From Prevotella sp. OH937_COT-195 (GTDB lineage Bacteria; Bacteroidota; Bacteroidia; Bacteroidales; Bacteroidaceae), in contig NZ_RQZH01000013.1 of assembly GCF_003932845.1 (NCBI RefSeq), positions 1 to 64,000 of the forward strand: DNA of 64,000 nt, read 5' to 3'. The first letter of the stretch is position 1. The number at the start of each line of letters is the position of its first letter. The notes below the pieces were generated by a model. It searched no databases. It was not told where the DNA came from and was given only the letters and a program-made list of their open reading frames with translations. The position numbers and the translations under genes are program-made. Below are positions 45,130 through 54,136 of the stretch, in pieces.

Positions 45130-45371
45130 TAAAACTTAATCTTTTAAGAATCTTAGTTAATAGTCCGTAGGTTAAATCAGTTTTTAGCAATATTAGATAT
45201 CATTGATAATAGTTAATAGTTTTTTTAAAAACATTGTTCCTTTTTAAGTTTCTGTCTTAAGGAATATCTCGAGAGAGCAACATCGAAGACACTCGTTTTT
45301 TATTCGAAAAGAGACTTAAAAACATGAAATGACAAACAACCCGCAATCCGTGAGGACAGCGGGTATTTTTT
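45130..45371 (+). ncRNA. Candidate small non-coding RNA with terminal hairpin terminator
   Basis: A stretch of about 240 bases framed by a -7 box (45116-45123) and a strong terminator. The only ATG, in the 3' part, is followed by a stop after one codon, so no peptide is encoded. A long stem can form: TTTTTAAGTTTCT (45240-45252) with AGAGACTTAAAAA (45309-45321), 13 pairs with one G-U. It is continued inside by GTCTT/AAGAC. A short palindrome TCTCGAGA lies in the loop. It does not fold as a tmRNA, RNase P or SRP RNA as far as I can tell; a 6S-like RNA is not excluded. Confidence 0.5.
45339..45364 (+). terminator. Terminator of the candidate small RNA
   Basis: Outer stem ACCCGC/GCGGGT (45339-45344 with 45359-45364), inner TCC/GGA, tetraloop GTGA, then attttttata. 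It has the same two-tier design as the rpsT terminator. Confidence 0.8.
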
Positions 45372-45541
45372 ATATTGTACCCTGACATTTTGACGATGAA
45401 TAAAGCACTGCAATAATATTTTGGCACGCATCAAAATGTTTTTTACGGGCACCAACACCGATTAATCTTTTTTCGAAACCCGTTTAAGTTCTAACTTTTC
45501 GGCATTTGCTATCCTTTTATGTCGCAATATAGCCGATTTTG

Positions 45542-45590
45542 TAAAGCAATTCCGCCGATATTGCAGTGTAATATCGGCGGAATTGCTTTA
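45542..45590. terminator. Hairpin family B variant before the NigD-like gene
   Basis: A 21-bp perfect stem (45542-45562 with 45570-45590) with a seven-base loop. Its arms carry GCAATTCCGCCGATATT. It lies in the convergent gap ahead of the minus-strand NigD-like stop and probably terminates that operon. The 160 bases before it (45372-45541) contain nothing I recognise. Confidence 0.7.
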
Positions 45591-45618
45591 TTGTTCGATA
45601 CGTTATCCCGTAACAGGG

Positions 45619-46296
45619 TTAATATATGAATGCTCTTGTCGTCGTGCCTTCGTATGTGTTGATGCTTATTGTTATTTCATCGCCCGCTTTGGGTGCTGCC
45701 GGCAGTCGGTACCCGGCTATGCTCAGAAAAACTTCGGTGCTGTAGTATTCCGGTACTCCGTTCTGGTTGTGCAGCAGTGTGAGTTTGTAGTGTTTGTGCC
45801 CTTTGGCATCGGTCGTCACATCATCGTACATCACTCCTATCATCTGTTTGGCGTCGAGACCGTCTTTAATGCCTATCTTCACGGCGAGGCGGAGGTTCAG
45901 GTATCGTCCTCCGCGGCTCATCCATGCGCTGCGGAATTTCAGAGGGTCTGTTTTGGGCTCTTTCACGTTTTCCTTTTTATACAACTTCGGTACAATTATG
46001 CTTGTAATGAATACCGGCATTACCTCGTTTCCTTTTTCCGGGACGTTGTAGTACAGCAGTGCCCTGTATATCGAGTCGGGAGTTGTTGCCCATTTTGCCG
46101 TCCGCTTCGGAGAGAGCACGAGCGAGTCGCCATTGTCGGTAACGGCACAGAATAATTCGCCCGCGGCGTTTGTGCGAGTTTCCACGAAATCGGCACGCAG
46201 GTTGCTGTATTTTCCTTCGCCCGGGGTGTAAGTTTCGTAGGTGCAAGCCGATAGAAGGAAAAGGAGAGCCGGTAGGAGTATTTTCTTTGCCATCAT
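45619..46296 (-). CDS. NigD-like lipoprotein
   Basis: A 225-residue exported lipoprotein with signal peptide LLPALLFLLSAC and lipidated Cys. The rest matches the two-domain NigD-like family, first described from a Bacteroides bacteriocin-resistance locus, with an OB-like N-terminal part and a beta-sandwich C-terminal part. Most family members have no known role. The longer frame to 46332 would overlap the acyltransferase; ATG 46296 or 46293 both fit. It is last of the rluD-ddl-acyltransferase row. Confidence 0.8.
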   Translation of the reverse strand: MMAKKILLPALLFLLSACTYETYTPGEGKYSNLRADFVETRTNAAGELFCAVTDNGDSLVLSPKRTAKWATTPDSIYRALLYYNVPEKGNEVMPVFITSIIVPKLYKKENVKEPKTDPLKFRSAWMSRGGRYLNLRLAVKIGIKDGLDAKQMIGVMYDDVTTDAKGHKHYKLTLLHNQNGVPEYYSTEVFLSIAGYRLPAAPKAGDEITISINTYEGTTTRAFIY

Positions 46297-46328
46297 TTTT
46301 TGTTGGGAAAGGAGTGGTGGAAGATTTA

Positions 46329-47546
46329 TCAAGACTCTTTCGGACGAGCGGACAGGGCAGCCATGTGGTTGCGCAAGGGGTTGGCATACATTGTCAGTAT
46401 GCAGGTGCGCAGATACTGTGTATTCCGGTTTGGCAGGTCTATCTTTGCAAGTTGTCCTTTTAAATAATTCTCGAAAAAGGCGCGTTCGTCGGCGGTGTAT
46501 CTGCCTTCGTCGGCGAATGACGAGTCTGTCGCAAAAGCGGCATGCGTGTTGTCTCCTTGATTTTGCGATGTCTCGGCGAGCATGTCGGCAGCGATGAAGT
46601 TTGAGGGGTACATGCGATAGTTGCGATGTATCTCACTGTCTATGTGTGCAGCCACGATGTCGAAGAATTCTGTTTTCGGCGTTTCCTTCGGCAACTGTTT
46701 TAGAAAACCGTCTATACATGGTGCGCAGTGGTAGTGTATCCGTCCCTTAAAGCCCGTTATTCCTGTGCGCATGCTCTCAATGTCGTCGCCCTTTCCCTTT
46801 TTCCATTCCGGATTGTCGCGTCGCAGTTGAAACTCTCTTGCTTTGAGGAAATCGCACGGGTCGAACTCGTAACTTATCGTCAGCGGCACTATGTGCAACT
46901 GTTGCAGTCGTTCTACCGTTGTTCCCGTTCCTCCCATTGCCATCATTTTGAGTATGGCCGGTTGTGTGCGGTCGTTGCTGTCCTTGGCTCTTCCTTCGCG
47001 TTGCGCAATCCACACATTGTCATTCTTCTCCTGTATTACGTAGTGCATGTACTCTGCAATGCGTTTGCTGGCAGCCAGCATTTCGCGCGGTTGTAGCGAG
47101 CGTTCCACGATGAACGACTTGTTGATGCGCACAAGATCCTTTACCCACGGCAGTGACAGCAGATTATCTCCTATCGCAATTTCGCATGTCGTTTTGAAAC
47201 CTGCATCCACGAGCAGTTTGTCGAGCAATGCCGAGTCGAGTACGATGTCTCGGTGGTTGCTCACGAAAGTGTAATTCCTGTTCACGTCCACGGCATTCGT
47301 GTCAAAGTCTATTCCCCTGCTTGCCTTTTCGAGCAATGTTTCGATAAATTTGTAGCAGAACTCGTATTGAAATTCAAGGCTGGTTTTGCATGCCCTCATT
47401 TTCTTTTCGAGCATATCGAACGGCACTTGCGGGTAAACAAGTCCTGCCACGGTGCGGAACTGCGGGTCTGCAATAAGACGATCGTAGGCTGCCGGCAGTT
47501 CGTCCGGTTCAAACGGGCGTATTGCATCAAAGTCGGATAGTGTCAT
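46329..47546 (-). CDS. Glycerol-phosphate-type acyltransferase
   Basis: A 405-residue acyltransferase with the catalytic block FVSNHRDIVLD (about residue 95). It resembles PlsB-like domains that transfer a fatty acyl group to a glycerol-phosphate or lipid acceptor. The IAQREGRAKDSNDRTQPAIL stretch (near 195) is the EGxR-type acceptor motif. The acceptor cannot be inferred. Its start is 49 bases downstream of the ddl stop on the same strand. Confidence 0.82.
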   Translation of the reverse strand: MTLSDFDAIRPFEPDELPAAYDRLIADPQFRTVAGLVYPQVPFDMLEKKMRACKTSLEFQYEFCYKFIETLLEKASRGIDFDTNAVDVNRNYTFVSNHRDIVLDSALLDKLLVDAGFKTTCEIAIGDNLLSLPWVKDLVRINKSFIVERSLQPREMLAASKRIAEYMHYVIQEKNDNVWIAQREGRAKDSNDRTQPAILKMMAMGGTGTTVERLQQLHIVPLTISYEFDPCDFLKAREFQLRRDNPEWKKGKGDDIESMRTGITGFKGRIHYHCAPCIDGFLKQLPKETPKTEFFDIVAAHIDSEIHRNYRMYPSNFIAADMLAETSQNQGDNTHAAFATDSSFADEGRYTADERAFFENYLKGQLAKIDLPNRNTQYLRTCILTMYANPLRNHMAALSARPKES

Positions 47547-47595
47547 GTCTTCTGCGTTTTATTGTGCGGCATTGTTGCCGCATGAGTTAACATTA

Positions 47596-48588
47596 TTATT
47601 TGAACTGGTTCTCCACGATGTCTGTGAGTACGTCGGTAATGTTCAGTCCTGCCGCCTTTATCTGTTGCGGAATGAAACTCGTTGCGGTCATTCCCGGCGT
47701 GGTATTCACTTCGAGCATCGATATTTTTTGATCCTTGCTGATGATATAGTCTATGCGTATTATCCCGTTGCAGTGCAGTATGTCGTATATGTGGCTTGTC
47801 AGTTTTGCCACCCGTTCGGCTGTCTCTTCGGGTATGCGTGCCGGTGTTATTTCCTCTACTTGTCCGTTGTATTTCGCATCATAGTCGAAAAATTCGTTCG
47901 ATGTTACCACCTCTGTTGCCGGTAACACCACGCTTTTCTCCCTTGTCTTGTAGCAACCGATGGAAATCTCCGTCCCTTCGAGCATACTCTCCACCATTAC
48001 GTCGTCGCTCGTCATCAGAGCCTTTCGTATTGCAGGGGCAAGTTGATCTTTATTCTTAACTTTTGAAACGCCGAACGACGAACCGTCTGCGGCTGGTTTG
48101 ACGAAGCACGGCATGCCGATTTTTTCTTCAATCTCGTCGTCGGAAACAAGTTCCTCGTATCCTTTTCTTATCAGCATCGATTCGGCAACGCTCACTCCGT
48201 AACTGCGCAGATAATGGTTTAGTACGAACTTGTCGAACGTCATTGCCGATATGAGCACTCCGCTCGTGGAGTATGGCAGGTGTATCAGTTCGAAGTATCC
48301 TTGCAGAATTCCGTTCTCTCCGGGTGTTCCGTGTATCGTTATGTATGCGTAGTCGAACATCACGAGTTTTCCGTCCTGCTTGAATGAGAAATCGTTCCGG
48401 TCTATCTGTGTTCGTGTTCCGTCGTGCAGGTTGACATACCAGTCGAGTCCTTTCATGTCGACTATCCACACATTATACCGCTCTTTGTCGAAGAAAGAGT
48501 ACAGCCCTTGTGCCGAGCGCATGGAAACGTCATATTCGGAAGAGTCTCCTCCGCATACGATTGCGATGTTTCTTTTTATATTCTTCAT
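47596..48588 (-). CDS. ddl: D-alanine--D-alanine ligase
   Basis: ATP-grasp enzyme making the D-Ala-D-Ala dipeptide for MurF. The 330-residue protein has the N-terminal VCGGDSSEYDVS, the ATP-grasp core GMPCFVKPAADGSSFGVSKV and the metal-binding LEVNTTPGMTATSF. In many bacteria ddl sits in the dcw cluster; here it is 20 kb away, between rluD and an acyltransferase gene. Confidence 0.96.
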   Translation of the reverse strand: MKNIKRNIAIVCGGDSSEYDVSMRSAQGLYSFFDKERYNVWIVDMKGLDWYVNLHDGTRTQIDRNDFSFKQDGKLVMFDYAYITIHGTPGENGILQGYFELIHLPYSTSGVLISAMTFDKFVLNHYLRSYGVSVAESMLIRKGYEELVSDDEIEEKIGMPCFVKPAADGSSFGVSKVKNKDQLAPAIRKALMTSDDVMVESMLEGTEISIGCYKTREKSVVLPATEVVTSNEFFDYDAKYNGQVEEITPARIPEETAERVAKLTSHIYDILHCNGIIRIDYIISKDQKISMLEVNTTPGMTATSFIPQQIKAAGLNITDVLTDIVENQFK

Positions 48589-48619
48589 ACTTGTGGTGTA
48601 GTTGTTTTTTCTTTTTCGT

Positions 48620-49693
48620 TTATTGCTGTTTCAGGCGTGTCCGCCATTTCTCTATCAGTTGTTGCATGTCTTGCGGCAGTGTGCTGTCGAAATTCATCTG
48701 CCTGCCTGTAGCCGGGTGTGTGAATCCCAATGTGCGTGCATGCAGTGCTTGTCGCGGACAAAGAGCCATGCAGTTGCGTATGTAGGCTTTGTAAGATGCC
48801 GTCCGTTCTCCTCTGAGAATCTCGCAGCCTCCGTATCGTTCGTCTCCGAACAGCGGATGCCCTGTGTGTTTCATGTGTGCACGTATTTGGTGCGTGCGTC
48901 CCGTCTCGAGGATACATTCCACGAGTGTGGTGTATCCGTATCTCTCCATTACCCGGTAGTGTGTCACGGCCGGTTTCCCGATGCCCGAATCTTCGTGGAA
49001 TACGTCCATGCGCAGTCTGTCTCTTACATCTCGACCAATGTTTCCTGTTATCGTTCCCTTGTCTTCTACGAAGTTTCCCCATACTAATGCGTTGTATGAA
49101 CGCCGGGTGGTTTTGTTGAAGAATTGCGCTCCGAGACTGCTTTTCGCCTCCGGTGTTTTTGCCACAACAAGCAGTCCGCTAGTGTCTTTGTCAATGCGGT
49201 GCACCAAGCCCACTTCCGGGTCGTTGGGGTCGTAGGTGGGAATGTTTCGCAGATGCCATGCCACGGCATTGACGAGTGTCCCGTGGTAATTTCCGCATCC
49301 CGGGTGTACCACCATTCCCGCCGGCTTGTTGATTACCATCAGGTGTTCGTCTTCGTAAACCACATTTAGCGGAATGTTCTCTGCCTCAACGGTATCGTCA
49401 TGCCTCGGTCGGTTCAGCATCAGTGTTATTACGTCGCCCGGTCTTACCTTGTAATTGCTTTTAACGGGCTTTTCGTTGACGTGAACAAACCCTGCCTCGG
49501 TTGCTTTTTGTATGCGGTTGCGACTGCTGTGCTGCATTCTCTCGGTAAGGAATTTGTCGATGCGCACGGTTGCCTGTCCCGCGTCGACCACCAATCGGAA
49601 ATGTTCGTAAAGTCTTTCGTCCAATTCCTCGTCCGCCGGTTCCGTCTCACTGTCTGCAATGAGGAGTTCGGCCTTGTCGTCTTCGTTTGTCAT
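48620..49693 (-). CDS. rluD: RluD-family pseudouridine synthase
   Basis: Isomerises specific uridines in 23S rRNA, in the RluD/RluA family. The 357-residue protein has an N-terminal S4 domain (VRIDKFLTERMQ) and the catalytic HRIDKDTSGLLVVAK (Asp in RxDxxTSG). The frame is open to 49795 inside the PASTA gene; the ATG at 49693 (MTNEDDK) avoids that overlap. 49732 is an alternative with an 11-base overlap. Which uridines are modified is not visible. Confidence 0.92.
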   Translation of the reverse strand: MTNEDDKAELLIADSETEPADEELDERLYEHFRLVVDAGQATVRIDKFLTERMQHSSRNRIQKATEAGFVHVNEKPVKSNYKVRPGDVITLMLNRPRHDDTVEAENIPLNVVYEDEHLMVINKPAGMVVHPGCGNYHGTLVNAVAWHLRNIPTYDPNDPEVGLVHRIDKDTSGLLVVAKTPEAKSSLGAQFFNKTTRRSYNALVWGNFVEDKGTITGNIGRDVRDRLRMDVFHEDSGIGKPAVTHYRVMERYGYTTLVECILETGRTHQIRAHMKHTGHPLFGDERYGGCEILRGERTASYKAYIRNCMALCPRQALHARTLGFTHPATGRQMNFDSTLPQDMQQLIEKWRTRLKQQ

Positions 49694-49721
49694 CGCACCG
49701 CTTATTGTTGTGTCGCAGCAT

Positions 49722-50447
49722 TCACAATTCATCCGGTATTGAAATTTCTCTGAACTCGTCCGTACCGCCCGACGAGACAGGCTGTGCATTGCCATGGTTT
49801 ATCTCGCCGTTGTTTATGTATGAGGAGTCCTTGTTGTAATGGTCGTCGTTGTACTCGTAGTACGAGTCGTCAACGAGAATGTCGTCGCTATCGCCACGCA
49901 TACCGTCTCCTACCTGTATTATCAGAATGTCATCTACGGACACTTTTTGTCCGTTGGTGAGGTTTTTGCCTTTACATTTTACGCCGTACACCCAGTCGCG
50001 TTCGCCGTGTACGAACATCGGGTCGCCCACTTTGAATCCCATTGATATAAGTTTTGCCTTTGCCGCACGGTAAGAACTGTTGTCTATTATATCCGGCAAC
50101 GATAGTCTCGGTGTGTCGGAGTTAACCACGAGATATACCACATGCCCCGACTTTACTATTTTCCCGGGTGCCGGTGTTTGTTCGAGTATGCAGTCCGGCG
50201 GAAGGCTTTTGATATATCCCGAATCGCTTACCATGACCTGCAATCCGGCATTTTCCAATATGTGTTCGGCATCTGCAAACGATTTGTGCCTTACGTCGGG
50301 GATGGTGATTTTCTCTCCGTGATGCGTGTAAAGGTCAAGCCCGTAGCGCGCTCCGATGGCGATTAGTGCCACCACGGCAATCATCGCGAACAGGTTTCCC
50401 CAAATGTATCGACTGAATATCTTTTTGAAAAACGTTGATGCCTCCAT
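49722..50447 (-). CDS. PASTA domain membrane protein
   Basis: A 241-residue protein with one membrane helix (about 16-36). Two PASTA domains follow (about 46-115 and 116-185, each with the [L/I]PD[I/V] start), then an acidic tail. PASTA modules bind muropeptides or beta-lactams in other proteins. There is no kinase domain, so this is not a Stk1-type receptor. It leads the row PASTA-rluD-ddl. A TACCTTTG box lies at 50467-50474 (minus). Confidence 0.88.
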   Translation of the reverse strand: MEASTFFKKIFSRYIWGNLFAMIAVVALIAIGARYGLDLYTHHGEKITIPDVRHKSFADAEHILENAGLQVMVSDSGYIKSLPPDCILEQTPAPGKIVKSGHVVYLVVNSDTPRLSLPDIIDNSSYRAAKAKLISMGFKVGDPMFVHGERDWVYGVKCKGKNLTNGQKVSVDDILIIQVGDGMRGDSDDILVDDSYYEYNDDHYNKDSSYINNGEINHGNAQPVSSGGTDEFREISIPDEL

Positions 50448-50580
50448 TTTGAATATATTTCGAGAGCAAAGGTAAAAAATAAAGATGAGAATAGCAAATT
50501 ATTCAAAAAAAAACAGGAAGGTGCAGCATCAAAATTCCTGCATCTCCCTGCTTTCGACTTTTTGTGTAAGTCGTAACTGC

Positions 50581-50736
50581 TTATTTGCCGTGGTGTTCGT
50601 CTGACACCGACAATTTTTTGCGACCTTTGGCGCGACGGGCAGCCAATACGCGGCGGCCGTTCTTAGTTGCCATACGCTCGCGGAAGCCGTGTTTGTTCAC
50701 TCTTCTTCTGTTGTGAGGCTGGAATGTTCTTTTCAT
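50581..50736 (-). CDS. rpmH: 50S ribosomal protein L34
   Basis: A 51-residue, very basic ribosomal protein: [18 protein letters not shown], then [20 protein letters not shown], which is the universal L34 core. The usual dnaA, rnpA and yidC neighbours are absent, so this is not a classical oriC region. A TAATTTTG box lies at 50789-50796 (minus). Confidence 0.97.
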   Translation of the reverse strand: MKRTFQPHNRRRVNKHGFRERMATKNGRRVLAARRAKGRKKLSVSDEHHGK

Positions 50737-50870
50737 CTTGTTTGTATTTTATTGTTGTTATTTCTTACGAATTGCCCATTTGAGGCTGCAAAATTACTCA
50801 TTTCTTTTTAATTACCAAAGAAATAATGGAAATTTAGTGTTGTCTTATATGTTTTTTTCTAATTTTTCCG

Positions 50871-50878
50871 TAACTTTG
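50871..50878 (+). promoter_or_regulatory. -7 box of efp
   Basis: TAACTTTG, matching TAnnTTTG, 38 bases before the efp ATG at 50917. No clear -33 element. Confidence 0.55.
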
Positions 50879-50916
50879 CACCCATAAATCAGAAATAATA
50901 CATTTATATTTTAGTT

Positions 50917-51483
50917 ATGATAAACTCACAGGATATTAAAAAAGGTACTGCCATACGCATGGACGGTGGTATCTGGGTATGTATCGAGTTCCAGCACCGC
51001 AAGCCGGGCAAGGGGAACACCGTAATGAACACCAAATTGAAGAATGTTACCGACGGCCGTGTACTCGACCGCACGTTCCAAGTCGGTTTCAAACTTGAGG
51101 ATGTCCGCATAGAGCGTCGCCCCTATCAGTATCTTTACAAGGAAGGGGAGGATTACATTTTCATGAACCAAGAGACGTATGAGCAAGTACCCATAGCCCG
51201 CGACCTCGTTACGGGAGTTGACTTTATGAAAGAGAGCGATGTGGTGGAGGTGGTTTCGGATGCAGACACTGAAACAATACTCTTCGCTGAGATGCCGATA
51301 AAGACCAATCTGCGAGTGACACACTCCGAACCGGGAGTGAAAGGCGACACTGCCACAAATGCCACAAAGCCTGCAACGTTGGAGACCGGCGTGGAGATAC
51401 GCGTGCCGCTGTTCATCAATGAGGGCGACCTGCTGCAGATTGATACACGCGACGGTTCTTACCTGAACCGCGTGAAGGAGTAG
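50917..51483 (+). CDS. efp: Elongation factor P
   Basis: Relieves ribosome stalling at proline stretches. The 188-residue protein has the tRNA-mimic KOW/OB domains. The modification-site loop RKPGKGNT has Lys32 at the position lysylated or otherwise modified in other bacteria. No modifying enzyme (epmA/epmB) is in the window. Confidence 0.97.
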   Translation: MINSQDIKKGTAIRMDGGIWVCIEFQHRKPGKGNTVMNTKLKNVTDGRVLDRTFQVGFKLEDVRIERRPYQYLYKEGEDYIFMNQETYEQVPIARDLVTGVDFMKESDVVEVVSDADTETILFAEMPIKTNLRVTHSEPGVKGDTATNATKPATLETGVEIRVPLFINEGDLLQIDTRDGSYLNRVKE

Positions 51484-51503
51484 AAGAAACGTAATTCGAC
51501 AAT

Positions 51504-51596
51504 ACACCCTCAACCCTCTCTCCGAGTGACGGAACCGGTCAGTGATGAACGCAAGCGATGACCATGCCCCGCATTTCGGGAAAGGATTGAGGGTGT
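51504..51596 (+). other. Structured spacer after efp
   Basis: ACACCCTCAA (51504-51513) pairs with TTGAGGGTGT (51587-51596), closing about 90 bases that contain the smaller hairpin CCCG/CGGG at 51568-51580. It has no strong T-run (gtttcatt), so it is a possible terminator or processing structure between efp and the glycosyltransferase gene. Confidence 0.45.
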
Positions 51597-51612
51597 TTCA
51601 TTACCAATACCC

Positions 51613-52656
51613 ATGAAATATTCATTCATAATACCCGTGTTCAACCGTCCGGACGAGGTTGACGAACTGTTGGAGAGCCTTACGAGGCTGCACACAGCCG
51701 ATTTTGAAGTGCTGATTGTCGAGGACGGGAGCAGCGTGACATGCGAGGATGTGTGTCGGAAGTACGAGAAATGTCTCAATCTTCGCTATTTCCAAAAGAC
51801 AAACAGCGGTCCCGGGCAGAGTAGAAACTACGGTGCGGAACGTGCCGTGGGGGAATATCTCATAATATTGGACAGCGACGTGGTGGTACCGGAAGGATAC
51901 CTTGAAGAGGTGGAAAGGGAACTCGGACGCGAGCCTGCCGATGCTTTCGGAGGTCCTGATGCGGCGCACGACTCGTTCACACCGACACAGAAAGCAATAT
52001 CATACTCCATGACATCGTTCTTCACCACGGGAGGAATACGTGGCGGAAAGAAGAAATTGGACAAGTTCTATCCGCGCTCGTTCAACATGGGCGTTAGCCG
52101 TACAGAATACCTGCGACTGGGAGGTTTCTCTAATATGCGTTTCGGCGAGGATATTGATTTCTCCATAAGGATATTCAAGGCAGGACTGCGATGCAGGCTC
52201 TTTCCCGGGGCATGGGTGTGGCACAAGAGGCGCACCGACTTGAAGAAATTCTTCCGACAGGTGTATAACAGCGGCATTGCGCGCATCAACTTATATAAGA
52301 AATATCCCGAGTCGCTCAAAATGGTACATCTTTTGCCGATGGTATTCACCGTGGGTGTCATTGTGCTTGTGCTGTTGTCGGCGGCCGGCTCTGCAATGAC
52401 ATGCTGCGATGTGCCTAACCGGAAAGCATGGTGTTGGGTGGCATTGCTGCCGTGGGTGCCTGTTTCGGCATACTGTGCCATAATACTTGCAGACTCTGCC
52501 GTTAAAAACCGTTCGCTAAGGGTGGGACTTATTTCCGTACCGGCGGCGTTTACTCAACTTATGGGTTATGGCTTCGGCTTCATTGAGGCGTGGTGGAAAC
52601 GCTGCGTGATTAAACGAGACGAGTTCCGGGCTTTCGAGAAAACATTCTACAAATAG
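51613..52656 (+). CDS. Family 2 glycosyltransferase
   Basis: A 347-residue membrane-linked glycosyltransferase. The GT-A fold has IIPVFNRPDEVDELLESL at the start and the ILDSDVVVP metal-binding DxD-like motif near 95. Two or three hydrophobic helices lie at about 235-260 and 275-310. Probably it adds a sugar to a cell-surface glycan or lipid; donor and acceptor are unknown. It is followed six bases later by radC, with no obvious functional link. Confidence 0.88.
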   Translation: MKYSFIIPVFNRPDEVDELLESLTRLHTADFEVLIVEDGSSVTCEDVCRKYEKCLNLRYFQKTNSGPGQSRNYGAERAVGEYLIILDSDVVVPEGYLEEVERELGREPADAFGGPDAAHDSFTPTQKAISYSMTSFFTTGGIRGGKKKLDKFYPRSFNMGVSRTEYLRLGGFSNMRFGEDIDFSIRIFKAGLRCRLFPGAWVWHKRRTDLKKFFRQVYNSGIARINLYKKYPESLKMVHLLPMVFTVGVIVLVLLSAAGSAMTCCDVPNRKAWCWVALLPWVPVSAYCAIILADSAVKNRSLRVGLISVPAAFTQLMGYGFGFIEAWWKRCVIKRDEFRAFEKTFYK

Positions 52657-52662
52657 ACGGAG

Positions 52663-53367
52663 ATGGGGAACGATAAAACCGCACGACTGTCGATAAACAG
52701 ATGGTCGGAGGAGGACAGACCGAGGGAGAAACTGGCGGCAACGGGGGCACAATCGCTGACAAACGCCGAACTGCTTGCAATACTCATAGGCAGCGGAAAC
52801 ACCGAGGAGAGTGCCGTTGACCTGATGAAAAAGATACTTGCCGACTGTGACAACCGACTTAACATTCTCGGAAAGATGAGCATCGCCGAACTGATGGAAT
52901 ACAAGGGTATCGGCGAAGCAAAGGCCATATCTATACTTGCAGCCTGCGAACTTGGGAAGAGAAGACAGAGCGAGGAGGTGGCAGAGCGTAAAGACCTGAG
53001 TTCGGCAACGGCAATATATAATTTCATGAGACCCAAAATGGAGGATCTCGATGTGGAGGAAGCATGGGTAATACTGCTCAATCAAAACTACAAACTCATC
53101 AAGGCAGAGAGACTTTCTCACGGAGGTATAACCCAGACGGCGGTAGATGTGCGACTGATGGTGAAGACGGCGATACTCAACAACGCCACAATAGTGGTTT
53201 TGGTTCACAACCACCCGAGCAACAATACGCACCCAAGCGGAGAAGACGACAGACTTACGGAATGTACGAGAACGGCATGCGAAACAATGCGATTATATCT
53301 GCTTGACCACATAATCGTTACCGATGGTGGATACTATAGTTACAGGGAAGAAGGCAGGCTCGCGTGA
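52663..53367 (+). CDS. radC: RadC family protein (JAB1/MPN domain)
   Basis: A 234-residue protein with an N-terminal helix-hairpin-helix part (about 15-100) and an MPN/JAMM domain containing VLVHNHPSNNTHPSGEDD (the HxH...D metal site). The radC name comes from a repair phenotype later assigned to recG; the actual function is unsettled. It is widespread, sometimes on mobile elements; here it sits among housekeeping genes. Confidence 0.9.
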   Translation: MGNDKTARLSINRWSEEDRPREKLAATGAQSLTNAELLAILIGSGNTEESAVDLMKKILADCDNRLNILGKMSIAELMEYKGIGEAKAISILAACELGKRRQSEEVAERKDLSSATAIYNFMRPKMEDLDVEEAWVILLNQNYKLIKAERLSHGGITQTAVDVRLMVKTAILNNATIVVLVHNHPSNNTHPSGEDDRLTECTRTACETMRLYLLDHIIVTDGGYYSYREEGRLA

Positions 53368-53499
53368 ACCACGACGAAAACAGGGCATCCGATTGTTATT
53401 TACGGTTGTCAATGTTTCCTTTTTTTATAATGATGTTTGTATGTCATCATAAATTGAGGTATCTGTAATGGAAATGTCTCTTTATATACTTGCAATCAT
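53368..53499. other. Non-coding stretch after radC
   Basis: Contains an ATGATG...CATCAT inverted repeat (about 53432-53452) with a T-rich flank that may be the radC terminator. No gene recognised. Confidence 0.4.
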
Positions 53500-53785
53500 T
53501 TATATGCCGGATTCGGGATTGGCAGCCGAACCATACCGTTTCGGAGTTTCAATCAATACAACATCGATGACTTCAAGTTGTTTTTCAAGCAAGGCATTTG
53601 TCTTTCGTCAATAGCTCATATTCCCTATTTTAACCGTGAAAGAATGATATTCGGTATCGCCAAACCTTTTTTGTTTTTTTCCTGCAACTTGTTTTTGACA
53701 TCATGAAAAAAAGACTTAAATGCGGTTTTGTAATTGCGGTTGATGATAAAATCAATGGATTTGTTTTGAAATAATACCGTTTTAC
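53500..53785 (-). pseudogene. Possible frame-disrupted gene relic
   Basis: On the minus strand two adjoining frames each read like protein. The first, from about 53785, gives 'SIDFIINRNYKTAFKSFFHD' and 'VKNKLQEKNKK'. At an A-rich tract (AAAAAAACAAAAAA) another frame takes over: RFGDTEYHSFTVKIGNMSY, a stop, then 'RKTNALLEKQLEVIDVVL', 'IETPKRYGSAANPESGI' and a stop at 53500-53502. A frameshift plus one stop would explain it. The family is not recognised, and chance composition cannot be ruled out. Confidence 0.35.
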
Positions 53786-53795
53786 ATTATCTTTG
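53765..53795 (+). promoter_or_regulatory. Promoter of the DUF59-lpxH operon
   Basis: TTTG (53765-53768), 19 bases, TATCTTTG (53788-53795): an exact match to the Bacteroidetes consensus, 20 bases before the ATG at 53816. Confidence 0.8.
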
Positions 53796-53815
53796 CAGAC
53801 AAACATATACGACGA

Positions 53816-54136
53816 ATGACACAGGAAGAAAAAACAAAGACGGAGGAACGCATAGTCGATGTGCTTAAGACTGTATATGACCCCGAGATACCGGTAAACA
53901 TATACGACCTCGGAATGATTTACAAGATTGACGTTAAGGATGATGGCACGCTTGACGTTGACATGACATTCACTGCGCCTAACTGTCCTGCGGCAGATTT
54001 TATTCTTGAAGACGTGAGGACGAAGATAGAGAGCGTGGAAGGGATTAAAACGGCTAACGTGAACCTCGTATTCGAGCCGGCATGGGATCAGAGCATGTTG
54101 AGCGAAGAGGCAAGGCTTGAACTCGGACTCGACTGA
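53816..54136 (+). CDS. DUF59 / MIP18-family iron-sulfur assembly protein
   Basis: A 106-residue protein of the SufT/MIP18 type: VYDPEIPVNIYDLGMIYKIDV (DPE motif) and MTFTAPNCPAADFI with the conserved Cys. Family members assist iron-sulfur cluster maturation. No suf genes are nearby. The stop overlaps the lpxH start by one base. Confidence 0.9.
   Translation: MTQEEKTKTEERIVDVLKTVYDPEIPVNIYDLGMIYKIDVKDDGTLDVDMTFTAPNCPAADFILEDVRTKIESVEGIKTANVNLVFEPAWDQSMLSEEARLELGLD

Noticed and set aside
50581..50916. rpmH as a sign of a replication origin
   Set aside because: No dnaA, rnpA or dnaN nearby, and no cluster of TTATCCACA-like boxes was seen in the gap.
52663..53367. radC as a marker of a mobile island
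   Set aside because: Neighbours are housekeeping genes and no integrase, att site or composition shift was seen.
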